From: an uncultured Bacillota bacterium
Lineage (GTDB): Bacteria > Bacillota_I > Bacilli_A > RFN20 > CAG-631
Assembly (NCBI GenBank): GCA_902491575.1
Contig: CABUID010000010.1
Span: forward strand, 1 to 64,000
DNA length: 64,000 nt
Direction: 5' to 3'
The notes beneath the pieces are model-generated. The model saw only the letters and a list, made by a program, of their open reading frames with translations. It was not told the origin of the DNA and made no database searches. Positions 24,469-32,639 of this stretch are shown piece by piece (position 1 is the first letter of the stretch; the number at the start of each line of letters is the position of its first letter). The translations under genes and the position numbers were made by a program.

Positions 24469-25607
24469 CGTATTATCCTCCTTACATATTCTCTAGCCCA
24501 TTGATCTGCTTTTAATACATTTTCTAACGTTAATTCTTCTTTTGAATTAACATGGGCTTTTAATGTTTGTTCGACAATTTCAAAAATTTGGTTAAAAGAA
24601 ATCTTTCGATTTAAAAATAAATAAACCGCTTCTTCATTGGCAGCATTCATCACACATGGGAAAGTTCCCTTTTCATTTAAAGCCCGATAAGCCAATTTTA
24701 AAGGTGTAAACCTTTCTAAATCTGCCAAATAAAATTCTAGTAAATGTAGGCCCTTAAAATCTAAAAATGAAGACACATTTTCTAGTCTATCAGGATAAGA
24801 TAATGCATAAGCAATGGGAATTTTCATATCACTTGCTCCCATTTGGGCTTTAATTGAACCATCTTCAAACTCTACCATTGAATGAATAATACTTTGTGGA
24901 TGAATAATCACTTCAATTTGATGCGGTTCAACTTGAAATAAATGATAAGCTTCTATAATTTCAAAAGCTTTATTAAACATTGTAGCGGAATCAATCGTAA
25001 TCTTATTTCCCATTTTCCATGTTGGATGGTTTAAAGCATCATCAACTGAAACGGATTTTAAATCTTCTTTTTTATATTTGAAAAAAGGTCCTCCTGAAGC
25101 AGTAAGAATAAGTTTGTGTATTTTACTATTTTTTTCAAGGCATTGAAAAATAGCAGAATGCTCAGAATCAACAGGTAAAATCTTTACATGATATTTTTTA
25201 GCTTCTTTCATTATTAATGATCCTGCAACAACCAGTGTCTCTTTATTTGCTAAAGCAATATCTTTTCCATTTTCTATAGCTTTTAATGTTGGTAAAAGTC
25301 CTACAAATCCAACTAAAGCATTAACAACAATGTCACAATTCGATGTAGCTACTTCTTCTAATCCTTTTTCTTTTTCTATAAATCTTACCGATGGAAATGC
25401 ATGAATAAGATCTCTTATTTCATCTAAGGATCGAACAGCAACAATTTCTACACTTTTAAATTCATTTAAAAGTAATGAAATAAGGGAGGTTTTTGAATAC
25501 ACACTAAAAGCAATCAATTCAAAATCATTTTGATGATTTCGAATCACTTCTAACGTATTCATTCCAATGGATCCACTGGCTCCTAAAATGGCTATTTTCT
25601 TCATCAT
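24465..25607 (-). CDS. dxr: 1-deoxy-D-xylulose 5-phosphate reductoisomerase
   Basis: Committed step of the MEP isoprenoid pathway (DXP to MEP with NADPH). The 380-aa protein has the Rossmann motif LGASGSIGMNTLEV (8-21), the metal site PVDSEHSAIFQCL (about 145-157), LTASGGPF and MGNKITIDSATMFNKAFE. Full length. Coupled to rseP by a TGA/ATG overlap and 9 bases after cdsA. It indicates isoprenoid synthesis through MEP, feeding UppS in the same operon. Confidence 0.97.
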   Translation of the reverse strand: MMKKIAILGASGSIGMNTLEVIRNHQNDFELIAFSVYSKTSLISLLLNEFKSVEIVAVRSLDEIRDLIHAFPSVRFIEKEKGLEEVATSNCDIVVNALVGFVGLLPTLKAIENGKDIALANKETLVVAGSLIMKEAKKYHVKILPVDSEHSAIFQCLEKNSKIHKLILTASGGPFFKYKKEDLKSVSVDDALNHPTWKMGNKITIDSATMFNKAFEIIEAYHLFQVEPHQIEVIIHPQSIIHSMVEFEDGSIKAQMGASDMKIPIAYALSYPDRLENVSSFLDFKGLHLLEFYLADLERFTPLKLAYRALNEKGTFPCVMNAANEEAVYLFLNRKISFNQIFEIVEQTLKAHVNSKEELTLENVLKADQWAREYVRRIIR

Positions 25608-25616
25608 GGCATCTCC

Positions 25617-26516
25617 TTAAACAATATATGATAACAAACTCATAAAAATTGCTGTTACCATACTATTTATTAATAAACTATCCATTCTATCTAAGATACC
25701 TCCATGTCCTGGAAGAATATTTGAAAAATCCTTAATGTCAAAAAATCTTTTTACTGCTGATAATATTAAATCACCTATTTGACCCGTCAATGAAATGATT
25801 AAGCTCATCAAAAGATAGATAAAAGGTGAATAAGAAGGTAAATTCGTATTTTTAAAAAGGAAAAAAGAAAATAAAAAGCCAAAAATAGTTCCAAATAAAG
25901 TTCCTATTATTGTTCCTTCTATTGTTTTTTTAGGTGATATTCTTTCATTTAGTTTATGAACTTTTTGACTCCCTATAATTTTATAACAAGTCATGCCACC
26001 AAAATAAGCAAAAATATCTGTGAAACAAGTTACTAATAATACATAAAGTATTAAAAATAAGCCATCATTTATATTTTCTTTTCCACCAAACGAACGCAAA
26101 TAAAGCATACCTTTTAATCCTAAGACTAAATAAAGGGATACAGAAAAAACATAGACTGCATCCATTATCGAAAATTTTTTATCAAAAACAGAACAAGTAA
26201 ATAAAATAATTAAAAATAAAATAAACCATAAAATATTTAAATTATAATGATTTAATAACCCACTAGAATAATCAAGGGCATAGTCATTAAAAACAGGAAT
26301 GTCAAAAATTAATAAAAAAGAAAAAACAAAAGTAATAAAATAGATATAAAGTGGTATTGGACTTTGATTAGCTTTCTTTTTTATATTCAAAAATTCATAA
26401 ATTCCTAAAATGAGGATAAGTAATGCAAAAGAAGCCATAAAATATGTACCAAAATATAAAAAAGGAGCGACAAAAACAGCTAATAATATTCCTGTAATAA
26501 TTCTTTTTTTCATCAT
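25617..26516 (-). CDS. cdsA: Phosphatidate cytidylyltransferase
   Basis: Makes CDP-diacylglycerol from phosphatidic acid and CTP. The 299-aa protein has about eight membrane helices and the family signature SPKKTIEGTIIG followed by AVKRFFDIKDFSNILPGHGG near the C-terminus, with the conserved Lys-Arg, Lys-Asp and DRMDSL. A few bases overlap uppS (ATGA). Typical order in Firmicutes. Confidence 0.96.
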   Translation of the reverse strand: MMKKRIITGILLAVFVAPFLYFGTYFMASFALLILILGIYEFLNIKKKANQSPIPLYIYFITFVFSFLLIFDIPVFNDYALDYSSGLLNHYNLNILWFILFLIILFTCSVFDKKFSIMDAVYVFSVSLYLVLGLKGMLYLRSFGGKENINDGLFLILYVLLVTCFTDIFAYFGGMTCYKIIGSQKVHKLNERISPKKTIEGTIIGTLFGTIFGFLFSFFLFKNTNLPSYSPFIYLLMSLIISLTGQIGDLILSAVKRFFDIKDFSNILPGHGGILDRMDSLLINSMVTAIFMSLLSYIV

Positions 26517-27235
26517 TTTACGCCTCCAAACCGACGATCTCTATGAGCATATTCTATAAAAGCCTTTTTTAAGTCTTTTTTACTAAAGGCAGGCCATAAA
26601 GTTTTAGTAAAATAAATCTCAGCATAAGAGATTTGCCATAACATAAAATTAGAAATTCTTTTTTCATTGCTAGTACGAATTAATAAATCGACAGGTGGTA
26701 ACCCTTTCGTATATAAATAATTTTCAAAAGTTTTTTCTTGAATATCATTTATATTTAATTGGTTATTTTTCACTTCACTAGCAATTTGCTTGACAGCACG
26801 AAGTATCTCATCATGTGAACCATAATTTAAACAAATATTCAATACATGAGAAGTACATTGCTTTGTTTGTAATATAGCCTTATCACAAGCTAATCTTGTT
26901 TCTTGCGGTAAACGGGATATATCCCCTGAAATCACAATTCTTATATCATCTTCTATTAATTTATCTGTATATTTTGCAAAATATTCTATTGGAAGTGTAA
27001 ATAAATAGTCAATTTCATCTTTATCTCTTTTCCAATTTTCAGTTGAAAAGCAATATAAAGATAAAACTTTAACACCAAGTGTAAAAGCATAATTGACTAT
27101 ATCTTTCATGGTTTTAGCACCTGCTTTATGTCCTAAAGTTCTTGCTAAACCCTGTTTTAAAGCCCAACGACCATTTCCATCTAATATGATAGCTAAATGG
27201 CCAGGTATCTTCATTGTCTCTTCAATTAAAGCCAT
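26513..27235 (-). CDS. uppS: Undecaprenyl diphosphate synthase
   Basis: Cis-prenyltransferase making the C55 lipid carrier for peptidoglycan. The 240-aa protein contains ILDGNGRWA (17-25) with the catalytic Asp, the FSTENWKRD segment and the C-terminal pair DLLIRTSNEKRISNFMLWQ and WPAFSKKDL. In the second signature RTSGExR is RTSNEKR, a minor change. GGAGATATCAA precedes the ATG. First gene of the block after a small intergenic region containing a candidate promoter and hairpin. Confidence 0.96.
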   Translation of the reverse strand: MALIEETMKIPGHLAIILDGNGRWALKQGLARTLGHKAGAKTMKDIVNYAFTLGVKVLSLYCFSTENWKRDKDEIDYLFTLPIEYFAKYTDKLIEDDIRIVISGDISRLPQETRLACDKAILQTKQCTSHVLNICLNYGSHDEILRAVKQIASEVKNNQLNINDIQEKTFENYLYTKGLPPVDLLIRTSNEKRISNFMLWQISYAEIYFTKTLWPAFSKKDLKKAFIEYAHRDRRFGGVK

Positions 27236-27248
27236 TTGATATCTCCTA

Positions 27249-27302
27249 TAACACTTTAGTGTTACTATATTTTAGTTTAGCAAAATATACAGAAATTATC
27301 AA
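27249..27302 (-). promoter_or_regulatory. Candidate uppS promoter with adjoining palindrome
   Basis: On the minus strand TTGATA (27297-27302), 17-bp spacer, TAAACT (27274-27279). Between this and the uppS ribosome-binding site lies a perfect palindrome TAACACTTTAGTGTTA (27249-27264), which could be an operator or a hairpin affecting translation. The upstream frr terminator makes a promoter here likely. Confidence 0.45.
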
Positions 27303-27336
27303 TTAATTATGTAATTATTTCTAAAAAGATATTTTT

Positions 27337-27374
27337 AAAAAAAAAGAAAAATTCCGAAAGAAAAATCGGAATTT
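27337..27374 (-). terminator. Intrinsic terminator of pyrH-frr
   Basis: AAATTCCGA/TCGGAATTT stem (27349-27357 and 27366-27374) followed by a long T-rich run on the minus strand, about 75 bases after frr. Confidence 0.75.
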
Positions 27375-27449
27375 AAAAATCAATATGCATTTTTAAAAAA
27401 AGATGTAATGCTACTTATTTTTTAATGAACATTAAAAATAAAGTTCTAT

Positions 27450-28004
27450 TTAAATGGTAGTTAGTTCATTTTCCTTAACTTTTACTAATTCATCAATTTT
27501 CTTTGTAGCATTATCTGTAAGTTTTTGAATCTCTTCTTCGTAATTCTTTGCAGTATCTTCTGGAATGGTTTTATCCTTTTTAATTTCAGAAATAGCATCA
27601 CGACGAATATTTCTTACTGCTACTTTTGCTGATTCAGCCATTTTATAACATTCTTTTACTAATTTACTTCTTGTTTCACCTGTAAGTTGTGGAATATTGC
27701 AACGAACAACTGTGCCATCATTTAAAGGTGTAAAACCTAAATCTGCATTGATAATAGATCTTTCTATTTCTTTCAATTGATTTTTATCATATGGTTTAAT
27801 TAAAATTTGTGTTGCATCGGGTGTGGAAATATTTGCAATTTGATATAATGGTGTTTTAGCTCCCCAATAATCCACTTCAAGATCACGAACTAAATTGGCA
27901 CTTGCTCTACCTGTTTTCACTTTTAAAAGTGCATCTTGAAAAGATACAACAGATTTATCCATTCTTTCTTCACAATCCATTAAAATAATATTATCGAATT
28001 CCAT
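27450..28004 (-). CDS. frr: Ribosome recycling factor
   Basis: 184-aa factor that splits post-termination ribosomes with EF-G. Conserved features: GRASANLVRDLEVDYWGAKTPL (residues 32 onward), the PYDKNQLKEIERSI region, the LTGETRSKLVKECYKMAE segment and VRNIRRDA. AAAGGAGAAAATAAA precedes the ATG. 13 bases after pyrH. Confidence 0.97.
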   Translation of the reverse strand: MEFDNIILMDCEERMDKSVVSFQDALLKVKTGRASANLVRDLEVDYWGAKTPLYQIANISTPDATQILIKPYDKNQLKEIERSIINADLGFTPLNDGTVVRCNIPQLTGETRSKLVKECYKMAESAKVAVRNIRRDAISEIKKDKTIPEDTAKNYEEEIQKLTDNATKKIDELVKVKENELTTI

Positions 28005-28017
28005 TTTATTTTCTCCT

Positions 28018-28719
28018 TTACTTTACTATTGTTCCAATTCTTTCACCCCTACAAGCTTTTAATATATTTCCTTTTTGATTCATATTAAAAACGAGTAAAG
28101 GCATTTTATTTTCCTTGCATAAACTTATCGCCGTTAAGTCCATGACTTGCAAATTCTTTTCTAATATTTCTTGATAAGTAATTTCATCAAATTTCATTGC
28201 ATTTTTTTCTTTTCTTGGATCGGCTGAATAAATGCCATCTACACCATTTTTTGCCGCTAAAATCACTTCACAATCCGTTTCTAACGCCCGCAAAGCAGAA
28301 CATGTATCGGTGGAAAAAAACGGATGTCCAGTACCACCACTATAAATGACAACTTTATGTTCTTTTAAAGCATTTAAGGCCTTTAAACGTGTAAATTGTT
28401 CGGCAATTCCTTTCATTTCTATGGAAGACAAAATAACACTTTCCACCTTTTCTTTTTTTAAGGCATTATATAAAGCTAAAGCATTCATTGTTGTCGCTAA
28501 CATTCCCATGCAATCGCCTGTAGAACGCTCCATACCGAGATCAACACCTAATTTACCACGATAAATATTGCCACCACCGACAACAATTCCGACCTCGATA
28601 TTTTCTTGATAAAGAGAAGAAATTTCTTTTGCAACATCTTGTAAATGTTCTTGGCAAAATAATTCTTGATGATTTCCTAATGCTTCTCCACTTAATTTTA
28701 ACAAAACTCTTTTATACAT
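28018..28719 (-). CDS. pyrH: UMP kinase
   Basis: 233-aa kinase of the amino-acid-kinase fold phosphorylating UMP to UDP. Motifs: LLKLSGEALG (6-15), GIVVGGGNIYRG near 44-55, MGMLATTMNALAL and VIYSGGTGHPFFSTDTCSAL. Full length. Located between tsf and frr; an intrinsic terminator between tsf and pyrH implies partial transcriptional separation. Confidence 0.97.
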   Translation of the reverse strand: MYKRVLLKLSGEALGNHQELFCQEHLQDVAKEISSLYQENIEVGIVVGGGNIYRGKLGVDLGMERSTGDCMGMLATTMNALALYNALKKEKVESVILSSIEMKGIAEQFTRLKALNALKEHKVVIYSGGTGHPFFSTDTCSALRALETDCEVILAAKNGVDGIYSADPRKEKNAMKFDEITYQEILEKNLQVMDLTAISLCKENKMPLLVFNMNQKGNILKACRGERIGTIVK

Positions 28720-28733
28720 CGGACATTCTCCTT

Positions 28734-28760
28734 TAAAAAAAGAGTGCTAAAAACACTCTT
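28734..28760 (-). terminator. Intrinsic terminator between tsf and pyrH
   Basis: AAGAGTG/CACTCTT stem (28740-28746 and 28754-28760) followed by seven T on the minus strand. Likely an attenuating terminator, since pyrH follows closely with no obvious new promoter. Confidence 0.75.
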
Positions 28761-28764
28761 AAAA

Positions 28765-29631
28765 TTACTTAATTTGTGACATTACTTCAGCAGCAAAGTC
28801 TTCTTGTCTTTTTTCAATACCTTCGCCAACAATGTAATAAGCCATTTGTTTAACGTTAGCATGAACACGTGCCAAATAAGAACCAACCGTAACCTTATCT
28901 TCAAGAATAAATTCTTGTGATTCTAAAGCAACTTCTTCAGCAATCTTATTTCTCATTCCAGCATATGCTTTTTCATTTAAAGGACGACCTTGCGCATTGG
29001 CTGCTTCAATACGAATTTGTAATTCTTTTTCTACATAATCTGCTGGTACATCTGCTTTTTGAATATAAGATGGAACAGTAGCTACAAGTTGCATTGCTAA
29101 ATTAGTAGCAACTTCATCATCTCCACCATCGATAACAACTACAGAACCTTTTTTTCCACCTGCATGAAGATAAGTTCCAAATAATTCACTATCTTTTTTC
29201 GTAACTAAAGTAAATCTTCTAAAAGAAATCTTTTCACCAATTTTAGCAGTAGCAGCAATAACTAAGTCAGCAATGGTTTGTCCATCACTTGTAACCAAAG
29301 CATTTGCAGCATCCATATCTGCTGGTTTATTTTCAACAACAGTTTTAGCGATTTGGTTTAATAATACTTTAAAATCTGAATTTGCACAAACAAAATCCGT
29401 TTCGCAATTTAATTCAACGATTGCAGCATCATTTCCATGAACGGCAACTAAGGATAAACCTTCAGCAGCAATTCTTCCAGATTTTTTAGCTGCTTTAGCA
29501 ATACCATTTTCTCTTAACCAGTCACATGCTTTATCTACATCATCATTACAAGCATCTAGTGCCTTTTTGCAATCCATCATACCAGCACCAGTTCTATCTC
29601 TTAAAATAGGAATAAGTTTAATATTTGCCAT
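28765..29631 (-). CDS. tsf: Elongation factor Ts
   Basis: 288-aa nucleotide exchange factor for EF-Tu. Recognised by LRDRTGAGMMDCKKALDAC (9-27), the AAKKSGRIAAEGL stretch and VELNCETDFVCAN, plus the C-terminal RVHANVKQMAYYIVGEGIEKRQEDFAAEV. Follows rpsB by 20 bases and is part of the rpsB-tsf transcript. Confidence 0.98.
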   Translation of the reverse strand: MANIKLIPILRDRTGAGMMDCKKALDACNDDVDKACDWLRENGIAKAAKKSGRIAAEGLSLVAVHGNDAAIVELNCETDFVCANSDFKVLLNQIAKTVVENKPADMDAANALVTSDGQTIADLVIAATAKIGEKISFRRFTLVTKKDSELFGTYLHAGGKKGSVVVIDGGDDEVATNLAMQLVATVPSYIQKADVPADYVEKELQIRIEAANAQGRPLNEKAYAGMRNKIAEEVALESQEFILEDKVTVGSYLARVHANVKQMAYYIVGEGIEKRQEDFAAEVMSQIK

Positions 29632-29651
29632 AATCTATTTTCCTTTCAAAA

Positions 29652-30689
29652 TTAGTCGTTATTTTCTTCTTTTACTTCAGGAGCAGGTGCATCTTCTGTT
29701 TTATTTACAGGTGCAGCAACATTCTCATTATTTTTTTCTTCCTTAACAACTTTCACTTTCTTTTCATTTCTACGATTTGTTTTAGCTTGTTGAACTTGTT
29801 TGTCTTCACGTTCTTTTTGAAGTTTTGCTTGTCTTCTAGCTTCTGCTTGTTTATCCGATGATTTAAGAACATCATTCATTGAAACTTCTTCGCCTTCATC
29901 TTTTGTATAAGCTAATTCTAGTGGAGCACCTTTTGCTTCACAAATTGCATCAGCCATAACAGCAGTGATTAATTTAACAGAACGAACAGCATCATCGTTA
30001 GCTGGAATAACATAATCACATACATCTGGGTCACTATTTGTATCAACAATACCAAATACAGGAATTTTTAATTTTCTTGCTTCTGCGACAGCATTATGTT
30101 CAATACGAGGATCAATAACAAAGATAGCTTGAGGTAATTTTCTCATTTCTTTAATGCCATCGAAGAATTTTACTAATCTTTCTTGTTCCTTTTTAATAGC
30201 TAGTTGATCTTTCTTTGGATAAGTATCTAAAGTACCATCTTCTACCATAGCTTCAATTTGTTGTAATCTTCTTGTTCTTTTAGAAATCGTTTTAAAATTT
30301 GTTAAAGTTCCACCTAACCATCTTTGAGTTACATGAAAAGAACCTGAACGTGTAGCTTCTTCAATCATTATATCTTTAATTTGTTTTTTTGTTCCGACAA
30401 ATAATGTCTTACCACCTTTTTCAGTAATTTCTTTTAAAGCATTATAAGCAGCTTCTACACAAGAGACTGTTTTTTGTAAATCAATGATGTAAATACCATT
30501 TCTTGGCGCATAGATATAAGGAGCCATTTTAGGATTCCATCTTTTTGTTTGATGTCCAAATTGTGATCCTGCTTCTAATAATTTTTTTATTGTGATAATT
30601 GAAGTTGCTGATTGAACTTCTTCCGCTGCTACTGAAGCAGTTTCTTCTTCTACTGGTTGTTCTACAACCACTTTTTCATTTTCTGCCAT
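29652..30689 (-). CDS. rpsB: Ribosomal protein S2 with extended termini
   Basis: 345-aa S2 with the conserved core (TIKKLLEAGSQFGHQTKRWN, APRNGIYIIDL, LFVGTKKQ, RWLGGTLTNF, VIDPRIEHNAVAEARKLKIP). The core is flanked by an acidic N-terminal extension of about 30 residues (Glu/Val/Ala-rich) and a charged C-terminal tail of about 80 residues (Lys/Glu/Asn then Ala/Pro/Glu), so it is roughly 100 residues longer than Bacillus S2 (246 aa). Such tails occur in Mollicutes and relatives. ATG 30689 gives a 9-base spacing to AGGAGG; ATG 30695 would leave only 3. First gene after a sigma-A promoter and structured leader. Confidence 0.96.
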   Translation of the reverse strand: MAENEKVVVEQPVEEETASVAAEEVQSATSIITIKKLLEAGSQFGHQTKRWNPKMAPYIYAPRNGIYIIDLQKTVSCVEAAYNALKEITEKGGKTLFVGTKKQIKDIMIEEATRSGSFHVTQRWLGGTLTNFKTISKRTRRLQQIEAMVEDGTLDTYPKKDQLAIKKEQERLVKFFDGIKEMRKLPQAIFVIDPRIEHNAVAEARKLKIPVFGIVDTNSDPDVCDYVIPANDDAVRSVKLITAVMADAICEAKGAPLELAYTKDEGEEVSMNDVLKSSDKQAEARRQAKLQKEREDKQVQQAKTNRRNEKKVKVVKEEKNNENVAAPVNKTEDAPAPEVKEENND

Positions 30690-30699
30690 TTTCATTTTC

Positions 30700-30786
30700 C
30701 TCCTAGTTTTTTTCCTCCACAGTCTTACTTTAATCAACTAAGCTGGCAAACTGTGTGTGTATTTGCTTGGATTACCCATAGCATTA
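30700..30786 (-). promoter_or_regulatory. Putative S2 (rpsB) mRNA leader
   Basis: The rpsB 5' UTR on the minus strand contains an imperfect stem ACAGT/ACTGT (CACAGT at about 30750-30755 against ACTGTG at 30718-30723) with a 26-nt apical region, next to the ribosome-binding site. Autoregulated rpsB leaders are known in bacteria. Assignment is by position and pairing only. Confidence 0.45.
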
Positions 30787-30788
30787 GT

Positions 30789-30817
30789 ATTATACTTTAA
30801 AGTATAATGACTTGCAA
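30789..30817 (-). promoter_or_regulatory. Sigma-A promoter of rpsB-tsf
   Basis: On the minus strand TTGCAA (30812-30817), 17-bp spacer, perfect TATAAT (30789-30794). The rpsB leader follows. The site is divergent from spoVT. Confidence 0.75.
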
Positions 30818-30894
30818 GCATAAATTTTACCTTTCAACTATAAATTTTGATTATTTTTAAGAAAAAACAACATACTAATTATGAGGTGTATAGT

Positions 30895-31413
30895 TTGAAA
30901 ACAGGAATGGTTAGAAGAATTGACGAATTAGGGCGGATAGTTATTCCTAAGGAAATTCGTAGAAATTTAAAACTGAATATGGGTGACATTGTTGAAATCT
31001 ATGTTGAAGATAACAAAATACTTTTAAAAAGATTTTCTACACTTTTAGGTTTAGAAGAAGATTTATTTAATATTGCAAAAGTTATCAATGAGCAAACAAA
31101 TGCTACAATTTTATTTGTAGATCAAGACAAGGTTATCGTGGGTTATGGTAAATATTCTGAATTATATTTAGATAAAGAAATCAGTCAACAATTATATCAT
31201 AAGATTAATGAAAACAATTTTACTCGATTTAAAGGCACTTATCTTATCCATGATTATTTAGAAGAAAGAAATGCTTATGTCGCATCCTTATATGCTAAAA
31301 ATACCATACAAGGACTATTTATTGTTATTGAAAACGATCATGCCATTGTTCAAAATGATATTGATTTAATTCAACAATTCAAAAAATTTATTATGAAACA
31401 ATTGGATAGTTAA
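30895..31413 (+). CDS. spoVT: SpoVT-like stage V sporulation regulator
   Basis: 172-aa AbrB-type transcription factor with an N-terminal swapped-hairpin domain (GMVRRIDELGRIVIPKEIRR, about residues 4-23) and a C-terminal GAF-like domain (about 55-170). Length and domain order match Bacillus SpoVT (178 aa), which adjusts late forespore gene expression, and AbrB itself is only about 95 aa. The start is TTG 30895, with GAGGTG 7 bases upstream, rather than the ATG at 30847, whose extra 16 residues precede the domain without a ribosome-binding site. It starts the operon spoVT-rqcP-yabP-yabQ; in Bacillus, spoVT and yabO-yabP-yabQ-divIC-spoIIE are also neighbours. Confidence 0.87.
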   Translation: MKTGMVRRIDELGRIVIPKEIRRNLKLNMGDIVEIYVEDNKILLKRFSTLLGLEEDLFNIAKVINEQTNATILFVDQDKVIVGYGKYSELYLDKEISQQLYHKINENNFTRFKGTYLIHDYLEERNAYVASLYAKNTIQGLFIVIENDHAIVQNDIDLIQQFKKFIMKQLDS

Positions 31414-31445
31414 ATAAATTCATGTATAATAATGTCGGTGATGTT

Positions 31446-31718
31446 ATGAGACTAGATAAATATTTAAAAATATGCCGAATTATTAAAAGAAGAACGATAA
31501 GCAAAGATATTATTACATTTGGACAAGTAAGTATTAACAACCGAAAAGCAAAGCCTGCTAGTAATGTTAAAATTGGCGATACAATCGCTTTATCATTAGG
31601 GAACAAATTAATAACCATCCAAGTTTTATCGGTAAATGATAAAGTAAAAAAAGATGAAGTTTTAGAACTTTATAAAATAATTGATGAAAAAGAAATAAAT
31701 CCTTCTATTGAATCATAA
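31446..31718 (+). CDS. rqcP: S4-domain RNA-binding protein RqcP (YabO/Hsp15)
   Basis: 90-aa single S4 domain: RLDKYLKICRIIKRRTISKD (2-21), FGQVSINNRKAKPASNVKIGD (about 25-45). In Bacillus RqcP works with RqcH in ribosome-associated quality control, adding alanine tails to stalled chains on 50S subunits. ATG 31446 is chosen over 31422 because the S4 motif begins immediately and GGTGAT lies just upstream. It stands between spoVT and yabP as in Bacillus yabO. Confidence 0.9.
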   Translation: MRLDKYLKICRIIKRRTISKDIITFGQVSINNRKAKPASNVKIGDTIALSLGNKLITIQVLSVNDKVKKDEVLELYKIIDEKEINPSIES

Positions 31719-31742
31719 GATGAAATAGGAGGTTTTTTTATT

Positions 31743-32024
31743 ATGTATAATACAAATAATCAAACAATTAAACTAGTTGACAGAAATTGTATTGAAATTT
31801 CCAATGCAAAAAATGTTATTAGTTTTAATACCAATGAATTTTTAATTGATACACCCTATGGTAATTTAAAAGTTTTAGGTAAAAATTTAGCCATTGGAAA
31901 AATGGATACAGAAAAAAAAGAATTAATCATTAAAGGAAACATTGACTCTATTTCTTATCTTAATACTAACAAAACACAAAAAGATGAGAAAAAAGAAAGT
32001 ATTTTCACAAAATTATTTAAATAA
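31743..32024 (+). CDS. yabP: Sporulation protein YabP
   Basis: 93-aa protein of the YabP/YqfC family. The pattern NRKxxxIxxVxxIxxFxxxxxxLxTxxGxLxIxGxxLxIxxLxxExGxLxIxG is visible as CIEISNAKNVISFN and LIDTPYGNLKVLGKNLAIGK (about 36-55) and ELIIKGNIDSISY. In Bacillus yabP is transcribed in the mother cell and needed for YabQ function or spore envelope formation. A strong AGGAGG site 7 bases upstream. It lies directly before yabQ. Confidence 0.87.
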   Translation: MYNTNNQTIKLVDRNCIEISNAKNVISFNTNEFLIDTPYGNLKVLGKNLAIGKMDTEKKELIIKGNIDSISYLNTNKTQKDEKKESIFTKLFK

Positions 32025-32028
32025 TTAA

Positions 32029-32463
32029 ATGAATATACTGATTCAGTTTCAAATTATCCTTGCTTCATTTTTTTTCGGAATATTGTTTATGATTTTATAT
32101 GACTTTGTAAATCGTTTACTTTATTTTAAAAAGGGAAAATTGATACGACTTCTATTAGAAATAATCTTTTTCCTTAGCATGACCTTATTTTTCTTTTTCA
32201 TGATGTTAAAAATTGCTAATGCTAAATTAAATATTTTCATTCCTTTATTTATTGTATTAGGAATTTTGTTTTATATCTTTACTCTACAAAGTTATTTTCA
32301 AAAAACTTATCAATTTGTCTTCCATAAATTTGGTATAAAAATCAAACAAAAAAAGCTATATTTATCAGCAAAATATGATAAAATAAAAATGAAAAGAAGA
32401 AAAGCAAGGTTAAAGAAGAAACATGAAAAGAATACAAAATCAAAAGAAAGCCATATTTCGTAA
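32029..32463 (+). CDS. yabQ: Spore cortex protein YabQ-like
   Basis: 144-aa membrane protein with four predicted membrane helices (about 3-25, 37-58, 65-85 and a weaker one) and a long Lys/Arg-rich cytoplasmic tail (about 105-144). The hydrophobic pattern, size and position between yabP and the divIC/spoIIE region match YabQ, which in Bacillus is needed for spore cortex formation. Sequence-level motifs are weak, as for the family generally. The tail of the gene overlaps the start of the next small frame by 41 bases. Confidence 0.75.
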   Translation: MNILIQFQIILASFFFGILFMILYDFVNRLLYFKKGKLIRLLLEIIFFLSMTLFFFFMMLKIANAKLNIFIPLFIVLGILFYIFTLQSYFQKTYQFVFHKFGIKIKQKKLYLSAKYDKIKMKRRKARLKKKHEKNTKSKESHIS

Positions 32464-32557
32464 AAAAAGTTTAAATTTTGTTTTTCTTTTGATATTTATT
32501 CTTAGTATAATTGCCATTGTTTACTTAATCATCCAATTAATAAAGTATTTGGGATAG
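32423..32557 (+). CDS. 44-aa single-span protein in the divIC position
   Basis: Small frame (ATG 32423 to TAG 32557) encoding a basic N-terminus (MKRIQNQKKAIFRKK) and one membrane helix (about residues 19-42). It overlaps the yabQ 3' end in another frame and is followed at once by a terminator, so it would be the last gene of the spoVT operon. In Bacillus this position is held by divIC (about 125 aa: basic cytoplasmic tail, one helix, coiled coil). The basic tail and helix fit, but the extracellular coiled coil is missing. It could be a minimal divIC relic or an unrelated small membrane protein. Weak ribosome-binding site. Confidence 0.5.
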   Translation: MKRIQNQKKAIFRKKSLNFVFLLIFILSIIAIVYLIIQLIKYLG

Positions 32558-32577
32558 TGTAATTTCACTATCCTTTT
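32552..32577 (+). terminator. Intrinsic terminator of the spoVT-yabQ operon
   Basis: Perfect 8-bp stem GGATAGTG/CACTATCC (32552-32559 and 32566-32573) with a 6-nt loop, followed by TTTT. It overlaps the stop of the 44-aa frame. Confidence 0.75.
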
Positions 32578-32611
32578 CGAGGTTATTCGACAAATTTTTC
32601 ACTTTTATAAT
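32576..32611 (+). promoter_or_regulatory. spoIIE promoter with Spo0A-box-like sites
   Basis: TTCGACAAA (32586-32594) is the reverse complement of a perfect Spo0A box (TTTGTCGAA; consensus TGTCGAA). A weaker half, TTCGAGG (32576-32582), lies exactly 10 bp upstream, so both are on the same helix face. A perfect TATAAT (32606-32611) stands 11 bp downstream with no good -35. In Bacillus, spoIIE is a Spo0A-P-activated sigma-A promoter with 0A boxes replacing or overlapping the -35. Confidence 0.65.
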
Positions 32612-32639
32612 GCTAAGGTAATACCGAGGTGAATAATAA

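Noticed and set aside
30849..30877. Possible forespore (sigma-G-like) promoter GATTA-N17-CATACTA before spoVT
   Set aside because: The -35 has a mismatch and the predicted transcription start would fall on the Shine-Dalgarno sequence, so it is not convincing.
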